Source: Marinicrinis sediminis (GTDB lineage Bacteria; Bacillota; Bacilli; Paenibacillales; KCTC-33676). From it: a DNA stretch of 64,000 nt. The position numbers and the translations under genes were made by a program. Below, piece after piece: positions 19,952 through 27,003 of the stretch; the stretch's first letter is position 1, and each line of letters begins with the position of its first letter. The DNA lies in NCBI RefSeq assembly GCF_042685085.1, contig NZ_JBHUMM010000002.1:225842-289841 (forward strand), read 5' to 3'. The notes under the pieces are model-generated. The model saw only the letters and a list, made by a program, of their open reading frames with translations. It was not told the DNA's origin and searched no databases.

Positions 19952-20089
19952 TATGCTCCTCCTATACGCTCACTGGCTGCAATTGTAAGGCTTCGTCCGA
20001 CTCCCTTATTTTAACAAAGCCAGGATTGACATTCATTATAACACAAGAAGACGGCAGCGTTCACTCGTTGTAGTATGTGTTGTTCCCAT

Positions 20090-20141
20090 GAAAAAACTGC
20101 ATGAAAGACACCATTTGTTGTGTCGTCCTTCATACAGTTTT
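20090..20141 (-). terminator. Intrinsic terminator after the stalk-domain gene
   Basis: On the minus strand a long imperfect stem (AAAACTGTATGAAGGAC with its near-complement) closes over a short loop and ends in six U. It lies about 30 nt past the stop of the gene ending at 20172. Confidence 0.7.
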
Positions 20142-20171
20142 GCAGACTACGCCTGTTTCGCCATATGTGCG

Positions 20172-21056
20172 TTAAGACTTCGCATCCACACGCAATTCCC
20201 CTTCGATCGGGAGCAGGATCATGCGGTCTTCACCATAATAAATTTCGCGCACATTCTGATATTCCCCATGTTCATCCACCAAGCCATAAAACAAGAGCTG
20301 AGCCATAAAATGATCATCAAAGTATACGTATCGTTTAAACGCCGGGTTGGTCCCCCATTCGCGTTCAGCGATCAGATCCATCTGCCATTTCAGTACGGCA
20401 AAGCCTTGATCAGACACTTCGTAATATCTTTGACTGTAGCCCGCATCATCCACAATAAAACGCAGGGCCTCACCTTCTGGAAAAAAATACGCCGTACTAT
20501 GATATCCTTCTCCATGTGCCAATTCCGGTACGTCGGCACTTTTCTTTTTGGGCAATGCGATCGCCATTTTTCTTGCTTCTGTCAGATCCCCATGCATGAG
20601 TGTCTCGTATTGAGCCTGCGCCGCTGGTGTACGAACGATGACGCGATGGTCTTCAGTGACATAATCGACGTACGCACCTAAGGTCTCGCCCACGAAACGA
20701 AGCGGCACATATGTAAAGCCGTCCTTGTTCACGACCGCGGTATCCAGCGGAACCTGCTTATCGTTGACCGTGGCTGTCTGTTCTCCCTCTCGCAGGTAGA
20801 CATACATGCTGTGATCTTTCGTATGAAACATGACGATACGTGTCTTGGGATCATAGGCAAAAACAAGCCATGACGGATCGGTCAAGGCCCTTAGTTTAAT
20901 CAACGTTCGCCCATCCACGATCATATAATCCTGGTTACTCTGAGGTACGCCGTTTATCAGAACCGAAAGAGCTGCATGGGCAGATGTACTCACAGGATAC
21001 ATGCCGTTCACCACTACACTGGCAAGTACAAGAAACAAACTTACGATTTTTTTCAT
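20172..21056 (-). CDS. Secreted protein with copper-amine-oxidase-N (stalk) domain
   Basis: I start at the ATG at 21056 (MKKIVSLFLVLASVVVNG), which has aaggggtgagag before it; the product is about 294 aa. A cleavable signal peptide ends near TSAHA. The following 110 residues (VLINGVPQSNQDYMIVDGRT, FVPLRFVGETLGA-like YVPLRFVGETLGAYV) are the Cu-amine-oxidase N-terminal stalk domain very common in Paenibacillus secreted proteins. The rest is beta-rich and unassigned. It lies downstream of gerM with about 185 nt between. Enzymatic activity is not suggested. Confidence 0.8.
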   Translation of the reverse strand: MKKIVSLFLVLASVVVNGMYPVSTSAHAALSVLINGVPQSNQDYMIVDGRTLIKLRALTDPSWLVFAYDPKTRIVMFHTKDHSMYVYLREGEQTATVNDKQVPLDTAVVNKDGFTYVPLRFVGETLGAYVDYVTEDHRVIVRTPAAQAQYETLMHGDLTEARKMAIALPKKKSADVPELAHGEGYHSTAYFFPEGEALRFIVDDAGYSQRYYEVSDQGFAVLKWQMDLIAEREWGTNPAFKRYVYFDDHFMAQLLFYGLVDEHGEYQNVREIYYGEDRMILLPIEGELRVDAKS

Positions 21057-21241
21057 TCTCTCACCCCTTAATGGTATACGCCATTCAAATCGCAAAGTTT
21101 CTGGAAAAAATGAAAATATAGAAAAACCGAGAAGGCACGCATGCGGCTTCCTCGGCTTTGATCGATCATGTGTTGACTTACATATACCTGTTGTTGAATG
21201 CCACCTATTCTGAATGGCTGCAATTTGAATGAAGAACGATG

Positions 21242-22291
21242 CTACAATTCCAGACTGTTCACTTCGGTTGGACGAGTGACCGGTGACGCATATACATTTC
21301 CTTCATCTGTCTGGATGGCACCCTTTCCGCCCATCATCACCTGCACGTGCGAGGCGCCTGTCGTTTCTGTGAGGGAGAGAACAATCGACTGGATCAAATC
21401 TTCACTAACCACGCCTCCTGTCATCGCAGCCACACTCGCATCCAGTTCCACCTCAATGTGCCCTTCCGCTTGCTGGATACCGAGCAGCTTCGTATCTGCC
21501 GCCGTCAAGGAGATGAGACTGGAGAGTGGCAAGGGTCCGTTCAGCCACTGTTTCATGGAAGCTTCAGCCAAATTATCGGAATAGTCTACAAGACGCGTAA
21601 CGGGAACAAGATACGCCATCTGATCATCGGTTTTATTTTGAAAATAGAGGGTGACCGCACTGGCTTGAGCCAGATTCACACCATCCACCTTTTCCAGATT
21701 GATCCCCATTGCTCTCGTCAGGGCATCGTCCAGCGGGGTACCGTTTACCGGCATTTCCTTCAGCGGCTCTCCTTCTACCCAAATCTGTACCTGATCGATC
21801 GCGTCATAACTGGTTAGCGCCCAGGTGACCGCTTCCAGCAGATGCCGTTCATCCCCCGGATTATAGCTGGTGAAATGCTCAGAGAAGTCAACGATGGCCA
21901 GGTTCTTGTCTTCAATAATATCCATGCCCAACACTTCTGTTCCGGCAGGCAAGATCGGGGTGAAACCATGCGGCAGCTGTTCCATGCCAGGCCCCTGATC
22001 GACCATATAAGCCAGCACTTGCTTGGCTACTCCCTCGCTGTGCGGAATACGGATGGTCACAGGCACGACATAGTCCTGGGCATCCTTTACATACAAGGTC
22101 ACCGGCATGTCTGAGCCAACATCCCCTTCTTCTCCCCATGACATGGTTTCTTCCAGTTCCGTGGATTCTTGTTCAGGAGGCGGATCAATCGACCGGTTTT
22201 CCTGGTTTGACCCGATCAATGAGCATCCTGACAAAATGAGCATCAGGATAAAACTGAAGATCGCTGTCCGACGCCATTTATTTGTTTTCAT
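21242..22291 (-). CDS. gerM: Germination/sporulation lipoprotein GerM
   Basis: 349 aa. A signal peptide ends in lipobox LILSGC (Cys near residue 23), so it is a lipoprotein. Two GerMN-type beta-alpha repeats follow: VTLYVKDAQDYVVPVTIRI...ALTSYDAIDQVQIWVEG, and VTLYFQNKTDDQMAYLVPV...LTETTGASHVQVMMGG. GerM in Bacillus is needed for sporulation and cortex development. Linkage to rph-rdgB further downstream supports the call. Confidence 0.9.
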   Translation of the reverse strand: MKTNKWRRTAIFSFILMLILSGCSLIGSNQENRSIDPPPEQESTELEETMSWGEEGDVGSDMPVTLYVKDAQDYVVPVTIRIPHSEGVAKQVLAYMVDQGPGMEQLPHGFTPILPAGTEVLGMDIIEDKNLAIVDFSEHFTSYNPGDERHLLEAVTWALTSYDAIDQVQIWVEGEPLKEMPVNGTPLDDALTRAMGINLEKVDGVNLAQASAVTLYFQNKTDDQMAYLVPVTRLVDYSDNLAEASMKQWLNGPLPLSSLISLTAADTKLLGIQQAEGHIEVELDASVAAMTGGVVSEDLIQSIVLSLTETTGASHVQVMMGGKGAIQTDEGNVYASPVTRPTEVNSLEL

Positions 22292-22501
22292 GAAAGATTC
22301 CTCCCTATTGGTTTGTAGTATATGTATACGAGCCTACGCTTGTTTTATAACTACTTTTTGTCCAAGCGTGAATGCTTCTGATTCTTTTGTACGTTTCATT
22401 CATGTTTTCGTGATCCAGAGGAAACACTACACGCAGTATCCACAGGTCAATCCCTCAGATCATCCCATGCTAATTCGAAGCGAAGAAAGGACCGATTTTC
22501 A

Positions 22502-23035
22502 ATGAAAGCCAAGCCGTACAGTCTGGACAGTGAGAAAGTAAAAGCGGAAACATTCCGACTGCTGAAGGAAAGAGGCATAGACATCCGGGAGGTGGCGGAG
22601 CTGGTATTGTTTTTGCAGAAGGACTATTTCCCTGACCTGACGATGCAGGAATGTGAACAAAGTATTGAGCGTGTTCTCAACAAGCGCGAGGTGCAGAACG
22701 CCATTCTTACCGGTATTCAACTCGATATCCTGGCAGAGCAGAATGCGCTGATCCCTGCCCTGCAGGAAATGATTGAGCATGATGAAGGATTGTACGGAGT
22801 AGATGAAATTCTGGCGCTATCCATCGTCAACGTCTATGGCAGCATCGGCTTTACGAATTTTGGCTATATCGACAAGATGAAGCCCGGCATTCTGGTCAAG
22901 CTGAATGACAAGACGGATCAGCCGATTCATACCTTTCTGGATGACATCGTCGGTGCCATTGCCGCAGCTGCCAGCAGCCGAATTGCACACCGCAAACAGG
23001 AAGAGCGGGAAACACAAACGACCGATGACATCTAG
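22502..23035 (+). CDS. Phosphatidylglycerophosphatase A family protein (YutG-like)
   Basis: 177 aa, starting ATG with aaagga upstream. The sequence LYGVDEILALSIVNVYGSIGFTNFGYIDKMKPG and HTFLDDIVGAIAAAASSRIAH matches the PgpA-type family found as soluble YutG in Bacillus, shorter in membrane segments than the Gram-negative enzyme. It would dephosphorylate phosphatidylglycerophosphate to phosphatidylglycerol, though activity of this Gram-positive branch is less certain. Divergent from gerM; terminated by a strong hairpin that starts inside the last codons. Confidence 0.8.
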   Translation: MKAKPYSLDSEKVKAETFRLLKERGIDIREVAELVLFLQKDYFPDLTMQECEQSIERVLNKREVQNAILTGIQLDILAEQNALIPALQEMIEHDEGLYGVDEILALSIVNVYGSIGFTNFGYIDKMKPGILVKLNDKTDQPIHTFLDDIVGAIAAAASSRIAHRKQEERETQTTDDI

Positions 23036-23054
23036 GCTCGTCATCGGTCGTTTT
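23017..23054 (+). terminator. Intrinsic terminator after the PgpA-like gene
   Basis: The 11-bp stem acgaccgatga / tcatcggtcgt is followed by TTTT. The 5' arm overlaps the last codons of the gene ending at 23035. It may also end the convergent MBL gene. Confidence 0.8.
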
Positions 23055-23112
23055 GGATTGGACATGCATCTTGCATCTCGATTGAAATGAAATCTCGATT
23101 GATCTTGTCTCT

Positions 23113-24093
23113 CTAGTTTGCTGCGCGATACCGGAGGAGACCGTCCGTCTCTTGCACCTGAAGCTGACCTTTTTTCGCCAGATAGACCAGATGCGCAATC
23201 ATTTCCGACATCGCAAATCGCATCTGATGCACCGTCAGTCGATCTCCAAACGTTTGCTGGCAAATGTCATAGGCGGTAATATCAGATTCCACAGCCAATC
23301 GATGAATGTGTGCCAGTCTGACCTCATGGTGCTTGATCAGTTCCTGCGCTCTCGACTGAAAATGCTGGAACGGTTCCCGATGTCCGGGATACGCCTGAAC
23401 GACTGACAAGGTGGCCATTTGCTCCAGGCTGGACAGATACGATTGCAAAGGATCGGGGTCCTGACCCGGCAAATAACTGATATTCGGAGAAATTCTGGGC
23501 AGCACCTGATCGCCACAGAAGATAACGCCTCGATCTGCATCATAAAAGCTGATATGTCCGCTGGCATGACCATGGGACTCGATCATTTCATAACATCGGC
23601 CCCCAAGAATAAAGGGAGCGTCCAGCTTGAAGAACTTTACCTCTGGATGAGGCACTGTCTTCATGATAAAACCCTGAATATGCTTGTGCATGTCTGGTTG
23701 CAAATCGTCAGGATAACCGTGCCGGGCGAACAACTTCGGAAGATCAGTGCTCACTGTCTCCTGCTCTCCCCACATGAACTGCGTCTGCTTCCATGCGGTC
23801 TCAGACATCCATACCTCAGCCCCGCTCTGTTGCTGCATCCACCCGCTCAGGCCATAATGGTCAGGATGGTGATGGGTGAGTACGATGCGCCGGATCTGTG
23901 TCATCCTGATGCCCAGCTCGGACAGCGTCTCTTGCCAGTGCTGGATATTTTGCTCTGTGTGCAGCCCTGGATCGACGAGCGTATACCCCTCTTCTTCCGG
24001 GAACAAGTAACTGTTCACCCACTGCAAGGGGAAATGAACGGGACTTTTAATTTGAATCCATTCCCCATGACGGGTAATCGTATTCTTTGTCAA
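23113..24093 (-). CDS. MBL-fold metallo-hydrolase
   Basis: 326 aa. The metal-binding motif LTHHHPDHYG (near residues 72-81) is complete. A further His is in EVKFFKL...ESHGHASGHISFY, an Asp in VIFCGDQVL and a final His in AYPGHREPF. These are all ligands for a dinuclear metal site. The C-terminal winged-helix-like part (DICQQTFGDRLTVHQMRFAMSEMIAHL) resembles the LACTB2-like subgroup. The start overlaps the methyltransferase stop by 4 nt. Substrate unknown, hydrolase call secure. Confidence 0.9.
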   Translation of the reverse strand: MTKNTITRHGEWIQIKSPVHFPLQWVNSYLFPEEEGYTLVDPGLHTEQNIQHWQETLSELGIRMTQIRRIVLTHHHPDHYGLSGWMQQQSGAEVWMSETAWKQTQFMWGEQETVSTDLPKLFARHGYPDDLQPDMHKHIQGFIMKTVPHPEVKFFKLDAPFILGGRCYEMIESHGHASGHISFYDADRGVIFCGDQVLPRISPNISYLPGQDPDPLQSYLSSLEQMATLSVVQAYPGHREPFQHFQSRAQELIKHHEVRLAHIHRLAVESDITAYDICQQTFGDRLTVHQMRFAMSEMIAHLVYLAKKGQLQVQETDGLLRYRAAN

Positions 24094-24914
24094 GATGGCG
24101 ACACCCCTTGCTTTCCATACTCCTCTTGCTTTCTTTCCTTCCCTATCTTGGCCCCCACCAGTATCATGCGGGGAGAACGGGCAGGATCATAGCTCTCCTG
24201 ATTGTACCCGCCATAGACATGCGAGATCTGAAGCGAGGTATTTTCCAGCAATGCCTGAAAATCTGCCTGTGTATATAACCGTACCCGCTCCTCATACTGA
24301 CGAGGATGATGCTCGGGATTGACGGTAATCGTCTTCTGAACAAATCGGCCGTCACTGGAAATGCGCCGATTCTCTTCAATGCGAATCCCTTCATTTTCTT
24401 TTTCCGAGTAAGGAACGAGATGATCCTTCACATATTGCGGATTCAGGAAATCAATAATGAATTTCCCTCCCGGGGCAAGCAGTCTCTCTATTTCATGCAG
24501 GACGCGCGCGTTCTCTTGATCTTGCTCGAAGTATCCGAAGGAGGTGAACAGATTCACCACCGCATCAAACTTTTGATCCAGCGGCACGTCACGCATATCG
24601 CCCTGCAGCCATTCTACACTTTGCTTACCGTCTGCTTTCTTCGCCTCGCGCAAAAGAGTCTCCGACAAATCTACCCCCGTTACGTCATAGCCGAATTCAT
24701 TCAGCGCCAGAGAATGTCTGCCCATCCCGCAGCACAGATCGAGAATCGCCGCGCCTTCCGGCAGTTCCAGCCAGTTCACCATTTTCTTTACTTCTTCATA
24801 GGCCCCGCTGACATCACGGTGCTTGTATACCAATAAATAGTCTTCACCAAAGCTTTCTTCATACCATGCCTTTTCTGTCTCTTGGTTTGCCATGTCTTTC
24901 TCTTGGTTTGCCAT
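24090..24914 (-). CDS. Class I SAM-dependent methyltransferase
   Basis: 274 aa. SAM-binding motif I is ILDLCCGMGRHSLAL (near residue 56), motif II is DVTGVDLSETLL, then GDMRDVPLDQKFDAVVNLFTSFGYF. The Cys in place of the second Gly in motif I is common in this subgroup. The N-terminus contains a duplicated MANQE hexad-like start, so initiation could be at 24914 or 24893; gaggggac before 24914 favours the longer form. Translationally coupled to the MBL hydrolase. Small-molecule target unknown. Confidence 0.88.
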   Translation of the reverse strand: MANQEKDMANQETEKAWYEESFGEDYLLVYKHRDVSGAYEEVKKMVNWLELPEGAAILDLCCGMGRHSLALNEFGYDVTGVDLSETLLREAKKADGKQSVEWLQGDMRDVPLDQKFDAVVNLFTSFGYFEQDQENARVLHEIERLLAPGGKFIIDFLNPQYVKDHLVPYSEKENEGIRIEENRRISSDGRFVQKTITVNPEHHPRQYEERVRLYTQADFQALLENTSLQISHVYGGYNQESYDPARSPRMILVGAKIGKERKQEEYGKQGVSPS

Positions 24915-24992
24915 GCAGCATGTCCCCTCTTCCGTCTTTTCTATTTATTGTAGCCTGTTTGACAGAGAGGGAGCAAACTTGACTTGCAGAGA

Positions 24993-25032
24993 CAAAAAAT
25001 CCTTGCGTTCCCAGAAGGGAAGACGCAAGGAT
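24993..25032 (-). terminator. Intrinsic terminator
   Basis: The 9-bp stem atccttgcg / cgcaaggat with an inner tccc/ggga pairing is followed on the minus strand by six U. It ends the small gene stopping at 25052. Confidence 0.8.
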
Positions 25033-25051
25033 GCGATCGGTGTGGATACAT

Positions 25052-25372
25052 TTACAGTTTGGCGCAAAATTGCTCGAGGTCTTCGATAAAGTCTTGCATC
25101 GCCTGCTTGTCCTCAGGCGACAGCTCTTCACATGAATCGTCCTGCTGTCCACTATCCTTGCCCTGCTTATTCTGCTGCTGATCCTGGTTTTTATCCTTCT
25201 GCTGTCCTTGCTTGCCCTTCTGCTGGTCTCCACCCTCCTCACCGAGCTGCTGGTTGCATTGCTCCAGCAGGGCAGTTGCCACAAACTCGGCACTCAGTCC
25301 ATAATGTCTGACCAGTCCTTCCAGCTCCAGCAGTTGCATATGATTGTCGGTAATCTGTTTCAATCGGCTCAT
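25052..25372 (-). CDS. Small protein with Gln/Lys/Asp-rich linker
   Basis: 106 aa. The first 40 residues form a helical segment (MQLLELEGLVRHYGLSAEFVATALLEQ). A low-complexity linker of Gln, Lys, Gly and Asp follows (residues 45-78), then a C-terminal acidic helix (SPEDKQAMQDFIEDLEQFC). gagggaa lies before the ATG. No signal peptide or known domain. It is the last gene before the AT-rich island and has its own terminator. Function not recognised. Confidence 0.6.
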   Translation of the reverse strand: MSRLKQITDNHMQLLELEGLVRHYGLSAEFVATALLEQCNQQLGEEGGDQQKGKQGQQKDKNQDQQQNKQGKDSGQQDDSCEELSPEDKQAMQDFIEDLEQFCAKL

Positions 25373-25399
25373 CGGCTTGCGTTCCCTCCATCTCGATTG

Positions 25400-25488
25400 G
25401 TATGTGCCGGATATCCATATCCAAACACAGCTATGGAGTTAGGATGACCCAATCGGCTGAAAAACATGAATTTAAAAATATTGGACGA
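25400..25488. repeat. Diverged duplicate of 25929-26022
   Basis: The block starting gattggtatgtgccgg and ending aaacatgaatttaaaaatatt is repeated with small changes just before the end of the intact kptA. It marks the edge of a tandemly duplicated immunity-kptA unit. Confidence 0.75.
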
Positions 25489-25562
25489 GCGGTGGGCTGA
25501 TTATCGGACATTTGCACATATTGTCTGTCGCTTGGCAGAAGTCACTCTCTTTCTATCGCTTC
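25489..25562 (-). pseudogene. Relic of a second kptA copy
   Basis: This stretch is about 88% identical to 26196-26267, an internal part of the intact kptA gene, including the codons for VHMSADQPTA. In the relic it is fused directly to the repeat that normally follows the kptA stop, so about 175 bp of the 3' part are deleted, and the 5' part is gone too. It is followed upstream by the first immunity-like gene, showing that an entire kptA-immunity cassette was duplicated and one kptA decayed. Confidence 0.75.
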
Positions 25563-25640
25563 TGAAAGAGTCAATGTAATGTTCAACCTCCTGAACAAAA
25601 CAAACTAACAAAGTCCTTGCAGCATGGGGATAAGTATATT

Positions 25641-25889
25641 TTATCTTCCAGAAGAGAAAAACGTATATTCAGGAAATTCTTTCTCACTATCATATATTTT
25701 GAATATTTTAAAGAGAGCTTGTGCGCAATAAATATTTGTATAACCGCCAGGAACTTCATTTATCATAGTATATTCTCTAGTTTCCCTGTTGATTTTTACT
25801 TTTCCTAACTGATTATGATTAGGCCCAAATTCATAGATCATATATTCTGAATCCTCTCCCCTTTTAAAAATGTCTATGTGAAGTTCCAT
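25641..25889 (-). CDS. Putative immunity protein, copy 1
   Basis: 82 aa, AT-rich. It is a close paralogue (roughly half identical) of the protein at 26733-26990; both share EDSE..IYEFGP, REY, EVPGG.TN.YCA and KEFPEY.F.SGR. A small acidic single-domain protein with no signal, repeated downstream of a large toxin-like gene on the same strand, fits the pattern of immunity genes in polymorphic toxin loci. I do not recognise a named family. The immunity role is inference from position, size and duplication. Confidence 0.55.
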   Translation of the reverse strand: MELHIDIFKRGEDSEYMIYEFGPNHNQLGKVKINRETREYTMINEVPGGYTNIYCAQALFKIFKIYDSEKEFPEYTFFSSGR

Positions 25890-26024
25890 ATAAACACCTC
25901 ATAAATTAATAATTTAATTAACACATGATTGGTATGTGCTGTGCCGGATTTCAATGTCCAAACACAACTATGGAGTTAGGATGACCGAATGGGCAGGAAA
26001 ACATGAATTTAAAAATATTGGGCC

Positions 26025-26585
26025 TCATGATTCCTCGTGATCGAACGGCATCCGTTTGAGATAACGTGGCGGAATTTGATCTGCCAGCCATATCGTGTCG
26101 TTGCCCAGATAAAAGGCATAACCGTCCATATGGGCTTGCCTGGCGTCAATTTGCAGCAACACCGGAGCCGGATCTTTTCGTTTCCCCACGATTCGTGCGG
26201 TGGGCTGATCAGCGGACATATGCACATATTGTCTGCCGCTTGGCAGAAGTCCCTCTCTTTCTATCGCAGCCATGAATCGATTGGCAGTACCGTGATATAA
26301 TACAGGCGGAGGTTCACTTTGTTCTTTGACCATTTTCTTACTTAAAGTATGCCCATAGAGCGCCCGAATTTTACCATCCTTCATTTCATGTCGTTGCTTC
26401 GGTGAATGATTGATCATATTTCGAATGTCTGCTTCCTCTAACTGCTGCCATTGGGGCTGCAAACGAAAAGCACTGAGCAGTTGCTCAAGCCTTACCCAGC
26501 CATTCTCATCCAGTTCCAATTCAAATTCCCAAGGCGCATGTCTGAGGGCATAGGAGATTTGCTTGCTTAGCTCCCGATTGCTCAT
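26025..26585 (-). CDS. kptA: RNA 2'-phosphotransferase (KptA/Tpt1)
   Basis: 186 aa, normal length. The N-terminal winged helix has SYALRHAPWEFELELDENGW. The catalytic ADP-ribosyltransferase-like half has IRALYGHT, VLYHGTANRF, GRQYVHMSAD and a C-terminal FYLGNDTIWLADQIPPRY. Core Arg, His and Arg residues of the family are present. Tpt1 enzymes move an internal RNA 2'-phosphate onto NAD+. Its placement between two immunity-like paralogues in a toxin island, with a decayed second copy, suggests RNA repair or resistance to an RNA-directed toxin rather than housekeeping; that is inference. Confidence 0.92.
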   Translation of the reverse strand: MSNRELSKQISYALRHAPWEFELELDENGWVRLEQLLSAFRLQPQWQQLEEADIRNMINHSPKQRHEMKDGKIRALYGHTLSKKMVKEQSEPPPVLYHGTANRFMAAIEREGLLPSGRQYVHMSADQPTARIVGKRKDPAPVLLQIDARQAHMDGYAFYLGNDTIWLADQIPPRYLKRMPFDHEES

Positions 26586-26732
26586 TTATGATTCCTCCTT
26601 TACCAGCATGAGATCTTCATTGAAATAGCGTTTGGATTTCTTCTTCCTATTTACGTTCAAGTTATGACTGTTCTCTTATTTAATAGGTTTTGAAATTTTT
26701 AGATAATAAGTTGGTGAACTGCAATGACACTA

Positions 26733-26990
26733 TCATCTACCAGAGCAATAAAACAGATACTCAGGAAATTCTTTATTATTATCCAACAATTCAAATAATT
26801 TAATTAATGTTTTAGCACAGTAAGGATTGGTGATTCCACCTGGAACTTCACGGAGTAGTTGATATTCTCTTGTGAATTTATTTAGCCGAAGCTTGCCTAA
26901 AGTTTCCTTGTCAGGACCAAATTCATAGATGACATGTTCACTATCTTCACTTACTTTTAATATATCTACGTAATATCCCAATTTGCTCAC
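26733..26990 (-). CDS. Putative immunity protein, copy 2
   Basis: 85 aa paralogue of the 25641-25889 product, with YYVDILKVSEDSEHVIYEFGP at the start spread over residues 6-26 and a FPEYLFYCSGR end. It lies 13 nt after the stop of the 791-aa Ser-rich protein and so is its immediate operon neighbour, the place where a cognate immunity gene is expected. Family not recognised; function inferred from context only. Confidence 0.55.
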   Translation of the reverse strand: MSKLGYYVDILKVSEDSEHVIYEFGPDKETLGKLRLNKFTREYQLLREVPGGITNPYCAKTLIKLFELLDNNKEFPEYLFYCSGR

Positions 26991-27003
26991 TCCCTATACG
27001 TAA

